Assembly: GCA_947311845.1 (NCBI GenBank)
Contig: CAMZMU010000089.1
Coordinates: 20,031,338 to 20,095,337 of the forward strand
Direction of reading: 5' to 3'
Length of the DNA: 64,000 bases
Source: Poa pratensis
Lineage: Eukaryota; Streptophyta; Magnoliopsida; Poales; Poaceae
Shown: positions 9,790-24,825 of the stretch, piece by piece
Numbering within the stretch: position 1 is the stretch's first letter
How the letters are laid out: every line of letters starts with the position of its first letter
Program-made: the position numbers and the translations under genes
The notes under the pieces: model-generated
The model's database searches: none
Seen by the model: the letters and a program-made list of their open reading frames with translations, nothing else
What the model was told of the DNA's origin: nothing

Positions 9790-12700
9790 TTACTTCGGAC
9801 GCTTGCGGTATGGGTACAAGACATCGTCCACCGTGTCTTTGACATAAGTACCAACTCTATTCATGTTCCTAGCCACACCGTTGGCCACAAGTCCAGCATT
9901 CCTCTGGAATCTGCAGGTTCATTTGAAAATTTGCCGTTTGTTAAATCATGATGAAAATTAAGGGATTCAAGCAGAGTTGAAACAATAAGAGGAACGCACT
10001 TGGTTAGGAAACCATCTCCTTTCTGTCCAGGTTTGCTTGCACGTGCTGGAGCATGCCCAGGTTTGTTTGCATGTGCTTGAGTATGCCCAGGTTTGTTTGC
10101 ATGTGCTTGAGTAGCTGCAGTATTATCCAGATAAGTAAAATTTCAAGAAATAATCATGCTGTAGTGCGGATACATGCTTTCTGTCATGAAGATAGTCTTA
10201 TTGACCAACATGTAAATAAGTTCAGTTCCAGGCACATTAATTGGGGAGTTTTTTTTTTCAGGTGATAATATTGTTTATACTCAGGAATGTACTTCAGGAT
10301 CCAGTACATCCAATCATCACAACGAGTAAGTCAAAGTACAATTTCTGATGTTCTATTTTATGGAACATTTACTGTATTATCTGTCTACTAAGGCAACATT
10401 GGCTCTAAGAATAACATTTCGTGGCTTCAAATCATGCAATATCCAAAGATGCAACAGCAGCATAACCATCATTTCTTCATTAAGCTTAATTCTCAGTTCC
10501 AACTAACTTCTCGTGGGGCCTCGACATGGATTTCAGGCATATGCCTCATTACATTCTACAGGCAAGGCAGCTCATTACGTTCTATAGAGAAATTTAATTT
10601 GTTACACTACATCTGCAGTACAAGGCCACAAAAGACAAGTGCGACATGATGAGCACCTCTGGCTGTGAACTAGCATACCGCCTAACCATGGTAGCTTTGG
10701 AGTTGCTACTATTGTATTATATCCATGGTTACATTTTTCAGATGATAAAATAAATGATTTCCTTACCTTCTCTTTTAATGTGAGCTGGTGCTTGTTTAGT
10801 TGGCGCTCTGTCTGTCAATAGCTGAAAAAAGAAGCACTTCTTGTTTACATATAATTTATCAGTTTAAATACACTAATGTACGATACTGACCAAGCAGATT
10901 CAATAATAATAATACACCCTCCCTTCCAATGAATGTGGCGCCTTTGTTTTTCGTGTTTTAACTTTGACCACTAATTGAACCAATAAAACATGTGTTACTT
11001 GTTTTCAAAATTATACGATTAGAAACTTTATTTGAATACGAATTCAGTGACATAATTTCGTGACATATAATCCATACTATTTCATTAATGAAATTAATGG
11101 TGAAACTGATGTCGAAAAACGTGTGCTGATGGAATACATATAGGGACTGAGGGAGTAATAAATACATGACTGATGGAATGGCATGGTCAGCATTCATTTC
11201 TTCAATGATTGGGAAAAGAAGAGAAGTGTGATCAACTCGTCATGGTAACCAAATAAAAGGTATGCAGTCCAACCATTTGTACATACTATTACAGAACTAG
11301 GCATGGACGCTGAATTACTTTTTTCATCACAAATCAACTGTTAATTATATTTTATGATATGCCTGCTACTAAGAGTTTAGGACAAATCCATACAGCAGAC
11401 ACTACACCATAATTCCCGTGCACATTAAGGCACACTCACATATTGCTTTGCTTGTGAACTGACAAGTTACACATAATTTCAGAGCAATAACATGCTTAAG
11501 AAAATAATACCTCAACTCCAACACAAATAGGCAGCTGTGCATGCTTCTCTCCTTTACCAGGAGGGTTATCCTTGTCATCTAGGTATACGGAATATCCAGC
11601 GCATGCATATTTGAAGTTGGACAGGTGGCGACCTTCTTGAATAGCCCCCAACTCAATTTCTCCAACCAAGCGATCAGGAACTGGTGGTCAAACAGTTAAT
11701 AATTACAAAAATCAGATTGAAGACAAGTCATGAAGTTGAGTCAAGTATCAGCACTGCTATGATGAGACAATCAATCCGATGTACATGGTACAGCGATAAA
11801 CATTTCGTGGTATGAAGCAGCACTTATGCAGAGATTACCGCAATTCACGCAGGAGCTCCAAATCCAGTACAAAATGACATAAAGACAATGACTTTCGTGT
11901 ACTGCCCTGGGGAGTCAACAAACTAACCCGGGCACTTATCGCTCCCACAAGTATTAACAGAAGTATGAAAGAGGAGTTCTGCAGAAAGCTATGTGGGATC
12001 CTTATGCGCACAGTTAGAGCATGCTAAATGTTCTGTGATCGGCAACCCACCAGATCGATTTCTACAAATCTTTTGTGGCACTGATGTTATGGGTTATAAT
12101 CTGGCATGCAGTAAGACCTTTTTGAACTGTTAGCTGGGCTGGATCGTTTGGCACTGATTCTCGTTTTCCCTTTGTTTGGTTGTTAACTTTGTCTGTTTCC
12201 GTTATGAAAGTACCGGGAAATGGGGTCGGAAAAAGGTTGATTGCTAAAATCACCAACCATACATAATACAGTGCATAGTTTTCAGATGAAACTATGATGT
12301 GAATAAAGTGCAAAATTTTATCGAATTGGGCGGAAGAAAGGAGCTGCAATCAGGTTGATTTCTTGCTCTTGTATGGGAACGGGTATACCTATCAGCAAAC
12401 AACACAGGAAGCCCTAATCTCTATGCCTCCCTATTAGTATATTTGGTGGGGTTATGGGTAACCTACTAGATTGATTTCTATAAGTCTTTTGTGGTACTGA
12501 TTTATGGGTTAATCTGGAAAGTAATACTTTTTTGGACTGATAGCTGGGGTGGCAGCTCGGTACTGATTTTTATGTTCCCTTTATTTGGTTGTCAACTGTG
12601 TTTGAGTCCCATGAAATGGAGAAACCCAGTTTGGAAAAAAAGGTTGATTGCTAGAATCACCAACCATACATAATACAGTACATAGTTTCGTATAAAGTGG

Positions 12701-13203
12701 AATTTGTCGAACCCGGCGGAAGACCAGGAGTTGCAATCAAGTTGATTTCTTCCCCGTGTGTGGATCGAACTGGTATCCCTATCTGCAAACAACACAGCAA
12801 GCCCTAATCTCTATGCCTCCCTATGGAGTAGTATATTTGGTGCGTGTGTGCATCACCGTAGCAACCGAAATCTGGCTCATGAACAGCAGAACCCTAGCCG
12901 ACGCGAGACCCTAAAACAAGCATCAGGCAATCGAGATGGAAGAGGGGCAGGTGCTATTGGCGCGATTTCCTGACCTTGGGGGATGGAGCGGGTGACGCCG
13001 ACGCAGACGGGGCCGCGCCCTTTGGACCGGAGCACCGACGAGTAGTAGAGGCAGCCCTTGCACGACCTCCCCTTCACCAGTCCCGCCGCCTTCCCCACCC
13101 CAGGTCCGACCACCGCGGTCGGCGCCGCCGCCGCCGCCGCGCCCTCCCCAGCCGCTGGGACCCCCGCCGCGCCGGCTCCGCTTCCGCCGCCGGCGCGCTC
13201 CAT
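9790..13203 (-). CDS. DUF8204-like plant protein, copy 1 (intact, 5 exons)
   Basis: Exons on the - strand: 13203-12975, 11680-11511, 10821-10767, 10114-10000 and 9910-9790. All introns are GT-AG and all phases agree, giving 690 nt or 229 aa. The N-terminus is Gly/Ala-rich (about residues 1-45). It is followed by a cysteine motif, GRSCKGCLYYSSVLRSKGRG, then VPDRLVGEIELG, a conserved FKYACAGYSVYLDD block, a low-complexity linker with tandem TQAHANKPGH units (exon 4), and a conserved basic C-terminus ending in DDVLYPYRKRPK. I recognise this arrangement as the small plant family called DUF8204; the name is from memory and no biochemical role is known to me. The paired cysteines could bind a metal, which is inference. 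The gene converges on the amylase fragment. The start was chosen as the first Met giving the full Gly/Ala leader. A damaged paralogue lies at 15,340-19,414. Confidence 0.82.
10085..10114 (-). repeat. Extra 30-bp coding repeat in exon 4
   Basis: Copy 1 exon 4 has one more TQAHANKPGH-encoding unit than copy 2 (exon lengths 115 and 85 bp; the difference is exactly 30 bp, so the frame is kept). This is a coding minisatellite that differs in copy number between the two tandem gene copies. Confidence 0.8.
10915..11155. mobile_element. Stowaway MITE in intron 2 of DUF8204-like copy 1
   Basis: A 241-bp element flanked by TA at 10913-10914 and 11156-11157. Its ends read CACCCTCCCTTCC and, on the right, GGGACTGAGGGAG. 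The same insertion is found at the same intron position in copy 2 (16,466-16,689), so it predates the tandem duplication. Confidence 0.8.
12043..12844. repeat. Tandem duplication of about 400 bp inside intron 1 of copy 1
   Basis: Unit 1 (12043-12450) and unit 2 (12459-12844) align along their length: both start with an AACCYACYAGATYGATTTCTA-like block, contain ATCACCAACCATACATAATAC, and end CTATGCCTCCCTAT...TATATTTGGTG. Copy 2 of the gene carries only one such unit (about 18,690-19,070), so the extra unit arose in copy 1 or was lost from copy 2. Confidence 0.85.
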
Positions 13204-13499
13204 ATACGCTAACGGCCAGCAGGGGTGGCGGCGTGGCTATTACTGTACTTGATCTGGGGCGCGGGCCGGAGGGTTGGAGGAGACTGCAGAGGGAGGAGGG
13301 CTTCGCGTTCTGGGTTTTATTCAGTGTGTTTTTCTTTTCCATTTCGTTTTGTTCACTTGGCAGAAACTTTGCTTTCAGTTTGACAAGGGCTTCCTCGTTG
13401 TTTGATTTTTTTTTTTGGAGTATTATTTGTATTTGAGCTGTAATCTGATCCGGAACAAATATAGATTTTTCTGCCCTACAAACAAAAAAGTTTGCAGAT

Positions 13500-13781
13500 T
13501 CAGAACGTAATTTGTTCGACGGAATTTTTATTCAAGGAGGATGGTGGGGACTGGGGAGCACTGAGTAGAAGGTATTCAGCTTGGGCAACACCACAGCACC
13601 ATCATGATTCATGAGCAACACGTAGTTTTGTGATAAAATGATGGTGATGGAACAATATTATTTACAGGAATACCGAGGAACAACAGTTTCTGTACAATGG
13701 AGTGGAATATACAAGATTAGTTTACACATAAAGAAGGGGCATGCTTGTCGACAGATTTATCATGCCGCGTACATCAGGTGC
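13500..13781. repeat. Duplicated UPF0183 3'-flanking DNA
   Basis: Matches 19,770-20,022: shared blocks include TATTCAGCTTGGGCAACACC, ACAAGATTA.TTTACAC.TAAAGAAGGGGCATGCTT and CATGCCGCGTACATCAGGTG. In the original this DNA lies just downstream of the UPF0183 stop codon at 20,035. The copy stops before the coding exon, so it carries only transcript-end or flanking sequence. Confidence 0.88.
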
Positions 13782-13790
13782 CATGTATCT
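13776..13790. other. Breakpoint of the 5-6 kb tandem duplication
   Basis: Left of this point the sequence follows UPF0183 3'-flanking DNA (as at 20,011-20,022). Right of it, the sequence follows the end of amylase exon 3 (CGGCACACCATGCATC, as at 8440-8455). About nine unassigned bases (CATGTATCT) sit between. TACATC is present in both parental sequences next to the junction, a possible microhomology. Confidence 0.85.
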
Positions 13791-14607
13791 CGGCACACCA
13801 TGCATCCTAAGCAAGCCCGGTCAGTTAGACAGCCTACCATTTCTTCAGGAAAAGCGGGATTTAAAAAGAAAAAAGGAGACACGTGTCAACACGGAACCCG
13901 GGGGATTTTTGCCCCAAATCTGCCGGGGGACGCTCGGCACTCCCCAAAAGTTTAGCGGTTGTGTGCCGATGATCTCCGTAACTGAGGATTCAAGGAGAAG
14001 ATCGCGGCGCTGGTGTCGGTGAGGAAGCGCAACAGCATCAGGGCGACGAGCGCCCTCAGGATCCTCATGCACGAAGGGTCGAAGGCTACGCCTACGTCGC
14101 CGAGATCGACGGCAAGGTGGTGGTGAAGATCGTCTAGTGGATTGGCTACCGGCCAAAACGCCGGGAGGTAACGACGAGAAGGACCTGTGGACGGCGATCA
14201 ACTTGATCTGCTGGAGCTTGTGGAGGCATAGGAATGGAGTGGTCTTCGAAGGTCACACTCCTTCGACAGCGACCGCCATCAGGATGGTAGAAGCCGAGGC
14301 TGACCTGTGGCGGGCAGCAAAGATGTTTAGGGGTAGCTTAGGACCCGTAGACAGGTGGAGGGTTGGCGAGTGATCCCTTTTGTTTTTCTTTTGGTGGATT
14401 GGCGTTTTCGACGCACGTGCCGAAACGCGTTGTAAACGGCCGCTTGACCTCTCCTTCTTGAAACCGATACGTCCGTCCTTAAAAAAGATCGGGTCCAGGT
14501 ACGACATCGGGGCCGTGATACCGGACGGGTTCGTGAGTCGCGCACACGGCAACGACTATGCCATCTGGGAGAAGGCAGGCGGAGAGGCAAAACTCCAGCA
14601 GAGCTGA
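13786..14607 (+). pseudogene. Alpha-amylase copy 2, 3'-terminal fragment only
   Basis: Carries the last bases of exon 3, a changed intron 3 and most of exon 4. The splice donor GTAAG of copy 1 has become CTAAG. The exon-4 acceptor and the first codons (FYDHFFDW) are deleted. An insert of about 100 bp lies in the intron (about 13,850-13,945). A 7-base insertion near 14,081 shifts the frame, and a 352-bp LINE tail interrupts the exon at 14,133. The remaining end, 14,485-14,607, still reads in frame to the same stop as copy 1. This cannot make an enzyme. Confidence 0.93.
14133..14484 (+). mobile_element. LINE 3'-end insertion in amylase copy 2 exon 4
   Basis: A 352-bp insert bounded by the target duplication AAGATCG (14126-14132 and 14485-14491) and ending in a short A run. 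It codes for the last 70-odd residues of a LINE ORF2 (NLICWSLWRHRNGVVFEG...EADLWRAAKMFRG) and then a 3' UTR. The tail motif resembles that of LINE 1 at 3.4 kb (LLCFWNLWKHRNAVVFRE), so the two are related but not identical. Confidence 0.9.
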
Positions 14608-16465
14608 AACCTCGTCTCAATCACCATTCAACACATGATTTATTTCTGCTACACGCAGATATAATAATTATGATTTAACTATACTTGCACCTAAAAATGA
14701 GCTCTACGAAAACCTGACACTACTGTAGTAAATAAAGAACTGGGGATATGAAGAGGCAGTTACACCGATTTGTATGATTCGATGAACGGTACAGAATCAA
14801 AGTTGGTCTCTACCCGGCTCAAGAAAATGTTACCGGCATTGAGTTATCTCTTGGATGCTTCTGCTTAAATTGTTCAGAAAAAGCAAATGAACGGGGAGCT
14901 CCATAACCATTGACTTGAGCTATAGAAGCTAAAACAAATGAACAATTGGCAGAGCCGCCAGCGCAGAAGTTTGGACACAAGGATAAAAAATCAGAATCAT
15001 TCATCATTGGCTTATCGCACATGCTAAGTATGTGATGAACATATCATGAACTCATGATGCGCCTAACATGGTTCCAATAATATGCACAAGTCAGCATGCC
15101 AGGAGATACAAACCAGCGGTTCATGATATTACCTAAAATGCTTCTAACCCCTAATAACAAAAGATGTGTCAAAATCCTCACCGGAAACTGCCATTAATCC
15201 AAACCAATCAAGTAATGGAAGCCACAACAGCGACCAACTACTAATTTATTCTACTCCTACCCCAATGTTTCTGGAAGTAACATATTACATCCTCCGATAT
15301 TTTCCTACCTCTACTCCAGGAGAGAACAAGAGCTAGGTTTTACTTTGGACGCTTGCGGTATGGGTACAGGACATCGTCCACGGAGTCTTTGACATAAGTC
15401 CCAACTCTGTTCATGTTCCTAGCCACGCCATTGGCCACAAGTCCAGCGCTCCTCTGGAATCTGCAGGTTCAGTTGAAAATTTGTCGTTTGTTAAATTTTG
15501 ATGAAAATTAAGGGATTCCAAGCATGTTTAAACAATACGAGGGACGCACTTGGTTAGGAAACCATCTCCTTTCTGCCCAGGTTTGTTTGCACGTGCTGAA
15601 GCATGCCCAGGTTTGTTTGCCTGTGCTTGAGTAGCTGCAGTATTATCCAGATAAGTAAAATTTCAAGAAATAATCATGCTGTAGTCTGGATACATGCTTT
15701 CTGTCATGAAGACAGAGTCTATGTTGACCGAAATGTAAATAAGTTCAGTTCCAGGCACATTGAAGAGGTATATTTTTTCCAGGTGATAAGATTGTTTCAA
15801 CTCAGGATTCAGAAAGTACTTCAGGATCCAGTTCATCCAATCATCACAACGAGTTAGTCAAACTACAATTTCTGATGTTCTATTTTAGGGACCATTTACT
15901 GTACTATTTGTCTACTAAGGCAACATTGACTCTAAGAATATCATTTCATGCTTCAAATCATGCAATAACAAAGGGTGCAACAACAGCATAATCATCCCTT
16001 TCTTCATTAAGCTTAATTCTCAGTTCCAACTAACTTCTCGTGGGGCCTCGACATGGATTTCAGACATATGCCTCATTACCTTCTACAGGCAAGGCAGCTC
16101 ATTACGTTCTATAGAGAAATTTACTTTGTTACACTGCATCCGCAGTACAGGGCCACAGAAGGCAAGTGTGACATGATGAGCACCTCTGCTGTAAACTAGC
16201 ATACCGCCTTACCATGGTAGCTTTGGAATTGCTACTATAGTATTATACATGGTTACATTTTTTTCAGATGATAAAATAAATGATTTCTTTACCTTCTTTT
16301 TTAATGTGAGCTGCTGCTTGGTCCTTGTTTAGCCAGTGCTCTGTCTTTAATATCTGCAAAAAAGAAGCACTTCTTGTTTATATACATATCAGTTTAAGTA
16401 CACTAATGTACGATAATGACCAAGCAGATTCAGTAATAATAATAATAATAACAATAATAATAATA

Positions 16466-16689
16466 CACCCTCCGTCCCGGTGCATGTGGCACCCTTGTTT
16501 TTTGTGTTTTAACTTTGATAAAACATGTGTCGCTTGTTTTAAAAATTATACCATTAGAAACTTTATTTGAATATCAATTCAATGACATAACTTTCGTGAC
16601 ATATACTCCATACTATTTAGTTGATCAAACTAATGGTCAAATTTTGATTTCGAAAAACGTGTACGCCACCTATATATGGACGGAGGGGG
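16466..16689. mobile_element. Stowaway MITE in intron 2 of DUF8204-like copy 2
   Basis: 224 bp, flanked by TA at 16464-16465 and 16690-16691. The ends are CACCCTCCGTCCC and GGACGGAGGGGG. It is orthologous by position to the element at 10,915-11,155. A TAATAATAA microsatellite precedes it. Confidence 0.8.
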
Positions 16690-17459
16690 TAATAAATACA
16701 TGACTGATGGAATGGCATGATCAGCATTCATTTCTGCTGTGACTGAGAAAAGAAGGGAAGTGTGATCAACTCGTCATGGTAACCAAATAAAAGGTATGCA
16801 GTCCAACCTTTGTACATACTACAGAACTAGGAGTGGATGCGGAATTACTTTTTTAATCACAAATCAACTGTTAATTATATTTTATGATATGCTTGCTACT
16901 AAGAGTTTAGGACAAATCCATAAAGCAGACACTACACCATAATTCCCAAGCACATTAAGGCATACTCATATATTGCTTGCTTGTGAACTGACAAGTTACG
17001 CACAATTTCAGAGCAAATAACATGCTTAAGAAAATAATACCTCAAATCCCGTACAACTAGGCAGCTGTGCATGCTTCTCTCCTTTACCAGGAGGGTTGTC
17101 CTTGTCATCTAGGTATACGGACTATCCACCGCACGAATATTGGAAGTTGGACAGGTGGTGACCTTCTTGAATAGCCTCCAACTCAATATCTCTGACCTCG
17201 CGATCAGGAACTGGAAGTCAAACAGTTAATAATTACAAAAAACAGATTGAAGACAAGTCATGAAGTTGAGTCAAGTATTGGTACTGCTATGGTAAGAGAA
17301 TCAATCCGGTGTACATGGTAGAGAGATAAACATTTCGTCATATGAAGCAGCACTTATGTAGAGATTATGGCAATTCACGCAGGCGCTCCAAATCCAGTAC
17401 AAAATGACATAAAGGTAATGACTTTTGCGTACTGCCCTGAGGAGTCAACAAACTAACCT

Positions 17460-18570
17460 TTTTTTTTTGAACGAGGAGTGGCCCCGAAGGGACTGGATGC
17501 TTATATTTCAACGAAGCAGGTACATTTTACAGAAGGGACCTTCAGTAAAAAGAAAATTACAAAGCAGTCCCATCTAATTACAGGAAAGACCCTACACAAC
17601 TGATAGGAAACGCAATTGGGTCCTCTGCTTCTTCCGACGAGCTGCAAGCTCCAGCCATGGCCATCCGCGACAGCTCCGGGGACGAAACCACTTGGAGTTG
17701 AAGGGAAGGGTGATGCCATCGCGAGCTTGTGGAAGGGCCTCCATATGGAGGTTGAAATATCGCTGGTAATCGAATCTAGCGCAATTGACCACCAGATGGT
17801 CTCCAGAGTCGGACGCCAGAGGCTCCGATAGTGTTCCTCAATCGACAGCATCTCTACTCCCAGGTCGACGGAGACGGAGACGGAATGACGCTGTACCTCC
17901 ATCTTCCCTCTGCTACCACCATGGCATCTTGAAGGAGAAAACTCAGTACAGCAATCACCATATCTCCCGCTCCCTATGAACCTGATCCTCTGCCTCATGA
18001 CCTTTTGAGCAAGTCCACCATCGTACTCCAGAATCCCGCCACGAATCGGAGGAGGTGAACCAAGAAGAAAATAGCAGACAAAGAAAATCAGGGGCCCAAC
18101 CTTTATGAAGAAGCCGCCAGTGCTCCGTCTCGTCGCCGCTTTCGGTTCCCACCATGGGAACACCGCTGCAAAGAGTTGAAGAACAGCGAGAAGGAAGGGC
18201 TGGTCGGGGCGCCCCACCTCCATGCTTCTCCTGCGCACCTTATTAGGAGGGATGCGATTTTCCTTCGATCTCCCATGCGACCTCGCTTGCCACCGGCGAG
18301 ATGCAGCGAGATAGTCGGAAAACACGGCGCGGTGGATCTGGCCGCCGAGATCCGCCGTCCTACCCTCATACGGCAAGTAGCCACACGCCATAGAGGCAAA
18401 AGCTAGAACTAAACCTACTGCTACTATGTACAGGAGGCCACGCGCACCTCTCTCATCACTTCTCCGGCCAGCGACGCCGGCGGCGGAGGAGATCCGAGAT
18501 CGGGCCGGGCAGGAAGAAAAAGCTCTTACGACTCTCAAGGGGGGCGAGTTGGGGGAAAGACTGGTCCATA
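17460..18570 (-). mobile_element. Non-autonomous poly(A) retroelement, 1.1 kb
   Basis: A 1,111-bp insert in intron 1 of the DUF8204-like copy 2, flanked by the perfect 15-bp target duplication TCAACAAACTAACCT (17445-17459 and 18571-18585). Copy 1 has the uninterrupted site at about 11,930. A T run at the left end marks a - strand poly(A) tail, preceded by a LINE-like 3' end. One - strand frame stays open from 18,604 to 17,501 (367 codons, entering from the flank). It contains no reverse transcriptase, endonuclease or zinc-knuckle motif, so the coding meaning of the frame is doubtful. It may be an internally deleted LINE or a retrocopied transcript moved by LINE enzymes. Confidence 0.8.
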
Positions 18571-20034
18571 TCAACAAACTAACCTGGGCACTTATCGCTC
18601 CCACGAGTATTAAGAGAAGTACTAGAGAGGAGTTTCGCAGAAAGCTTTCGTGGGATCCTTAAGCGCACAGTTATAGAGCAGACACTGGGTTTATGGGTAA
18701 CCTACTAGATCGATTGCTATAATTCTTAAATAGCACTGATGTTATAGGTTAATCTGGAATGTAATATTTTTTGGACTGTTCGCTGGGGTGGGCAGCTCGG
18801 CACTGATTCTTGTGTTCCCTTTATTTGGTTGTCAATTTTGTTTGGTCCCAGGAAATGGAGAAACCCGGTTTGGAAAAAAGTTTGCTAGAATCACCAACCA
18901 TACATAACACGGTACATAGTTTTCAGATGAATAGAGTGCAATTTTGTCGAACTCCACTGAAGACACAGGAGCTGCAATCAAGTTGATTTCTTCCTCTTAC
19001 ATGGGAACTGGTATTCGTATCTGCAAACAACACATGAAGCCCTAATCTGTATGCCTCCCTGTTATGGTTGATGCGTGCGTGCGTGCATCACGGAAGCAAC
19101 CGAAATCTGGCGCATGAACAGCAGAACCCTAGCCCACGTGAGACTCTAAAACAAAGCACCAAGCAATCGAGATGGAGAGGGGCAGGCAGTGTGGGCGCGA
19201 TTTCCTGACCGTGGGTGAGGGAGCGGCTGACGCCGACGCAGATGGGGCCGCGCCCTTTGGACCGGAGCACCGACGAGTAGAAGAGGCTGCCCTTGCACGA
19301 CTTCACCACCCCAGGTCCAGCCACCGTAGTCGGTGCCGCCGCCGCCGCAGTGCCCACGCCAGCCGCTGGGACCCCCGCCGCGCCGGCTCCGCTGCCGCCG
19401 CCGGCGCGCTCCATATCCGCTAACGGCCAGCAGGGGTGGCGGCGTGGCAGTTGGTTGATCTGGGCCGCGGCGTGGCAGTTGGTTAGCGTTCGAGTGCCGC
19501 CTCTGGGTTTTATTCACTCGGAGCTCCCTCGTGTGTTTGGTTTTCCATTTCGTTTTCTTCACTTGCAAGAAATTTTGCGTTCAGTTTGATCAGGGTTCTT
19601 CGTTGTTTGATTTTTGGAATACTATTTTGTAATAGTCTGAACTTTAACTCTGGTCCTGAATAGATACATGTTTACATATTTATTAGTAGACAGGTGAATT
19701 AGGCCACTTGGCTGTGCTACTAAACCATAGTTTGCCAATGCGAAATGCAATACTTTTTTTACAAGGAATTATACTATTCAAGGAGGATGGAGAGGAAAAG
19801 AAAGAAGTCATGTAGAAGGTTGTATTCAGCTTGGGCAACACCACAGCACCATCATGAGCAACACATGGTTTTGTGATAAAATGTTAGTGATATAACAATA
19901 TATTTACAGAAAGTCACAAGGAACACAGTTCCTGTACAGTGAGTGGAATATACAAGATTAATTTACACGTAAAGAAGGGGCATGCTTCTTTGACAGATTA
20001 ATCATGCCGCGTACATCAGGTGCAACTACGCTAC

Positions 20035-24123
<4,089 letters not shown>

Positions 24124-24825
24124 CGCCGGGCGGGCCGGTTTCCTCGTCGACCGGTTTATTCCTCTTCGTGCTGGGGTTGATCCGATTGGGGTTCGTGCGG
24201 GCTTGCGTCTGCTCCAATTCCTTCTTCTCGCCGAGTAGTAGTTTAGCTTAACGAGATGCCAACGGCACGCGAGGCCGGGCTGTCAGTGACTCAGTGAGAG
24301 ACGTGGGGCCCAGCTGTCGGTGAGGTTGGCGCCCGCTAAACAAAACACTTGTGAAGGTGGGGGTTGCTTGTGCTGAGTTTTGCTTCCCCGTGGGGATTTT
24401 CCATGTCATCGGCATCAAAAGTTCAAAATCTTCATCTCAAATAAAAAGCTCAAAATCTGCATCTCGAGTAATTTAGGATCTTTTTTACAGAAAAGTTTCA
24501 TAATTTAATCAGGCACGAAATTGAGTTTAGGGTTAAAGAAGCAAAGCGGGGGGAAAGGTCAGATCGATAAATCATGTGATTATTATCGTTTGGCAAAGAT
24601 GGATATGTATGTTAAGGCCAGATCTATTGTTTTCTCTGGAATCATGTGAAGAGATACACATAAGCTTCACACTTCCACTCCATTAAAAACCGATCACACT
24701 TAACCACATACTGGACACTCATGATACATTTTTACGAAATCTGTTATATCAACCAAGTCGGAGACTTTATTCACCCTTGGCAAGCGAGAATTTTGTAGCA
24801 CGGGTGTGGTGTACAGTGTTCATTG

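Larger units (their letters stand above)
15340..19414 (-). pseudogene. DUF8204-like gene, copy 2 (nonsense mutation)
   Basis: Same five exons as copy 1: 19414-19210, 17210-17041, 16353-16293, 15634-15550 and 15460-15340, all with GT-AG sites and matching phase (642 nt). Differences from copy 1: a 24-bp in-frame deletion in exon 1 that removes the Gly-Arg before the first cysteine; the second Cys of SCKGC changed to Ser; and a TAG stop at 17124-17122 in exon 2, where copy 1 has TAT (GYSVYLDD). Exon 3 is 6 bp longer and exon 4 is 30 bp shorter. Intron 1 has gained a 1.1-kb retroinsertion. The stop truncates the protein to about half, before the conserved C-terminus. Because all other exons remain in frame, inactivation looks recent; a sequencing error at the TAG cannot be excluded from one sequence. 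Confidence 0.85.

Noticed and set aside
10053..10130. Short tandem repeats as a CRISPR-like array
   Set aside because: They are coding 30-bp repeats in a plant gene; no spacers, no cas genes.
9480..13200. Additional small frames between DUF8204-like exons
   Set aside because: They lie in introns and do not match the duplicated copy at codon level.
17501..18604. 367-codon frame as a host gene
   Set aside because: It begins in the flanking intron, spans a poly(A)-tailed insertion and has no recognisable domain.
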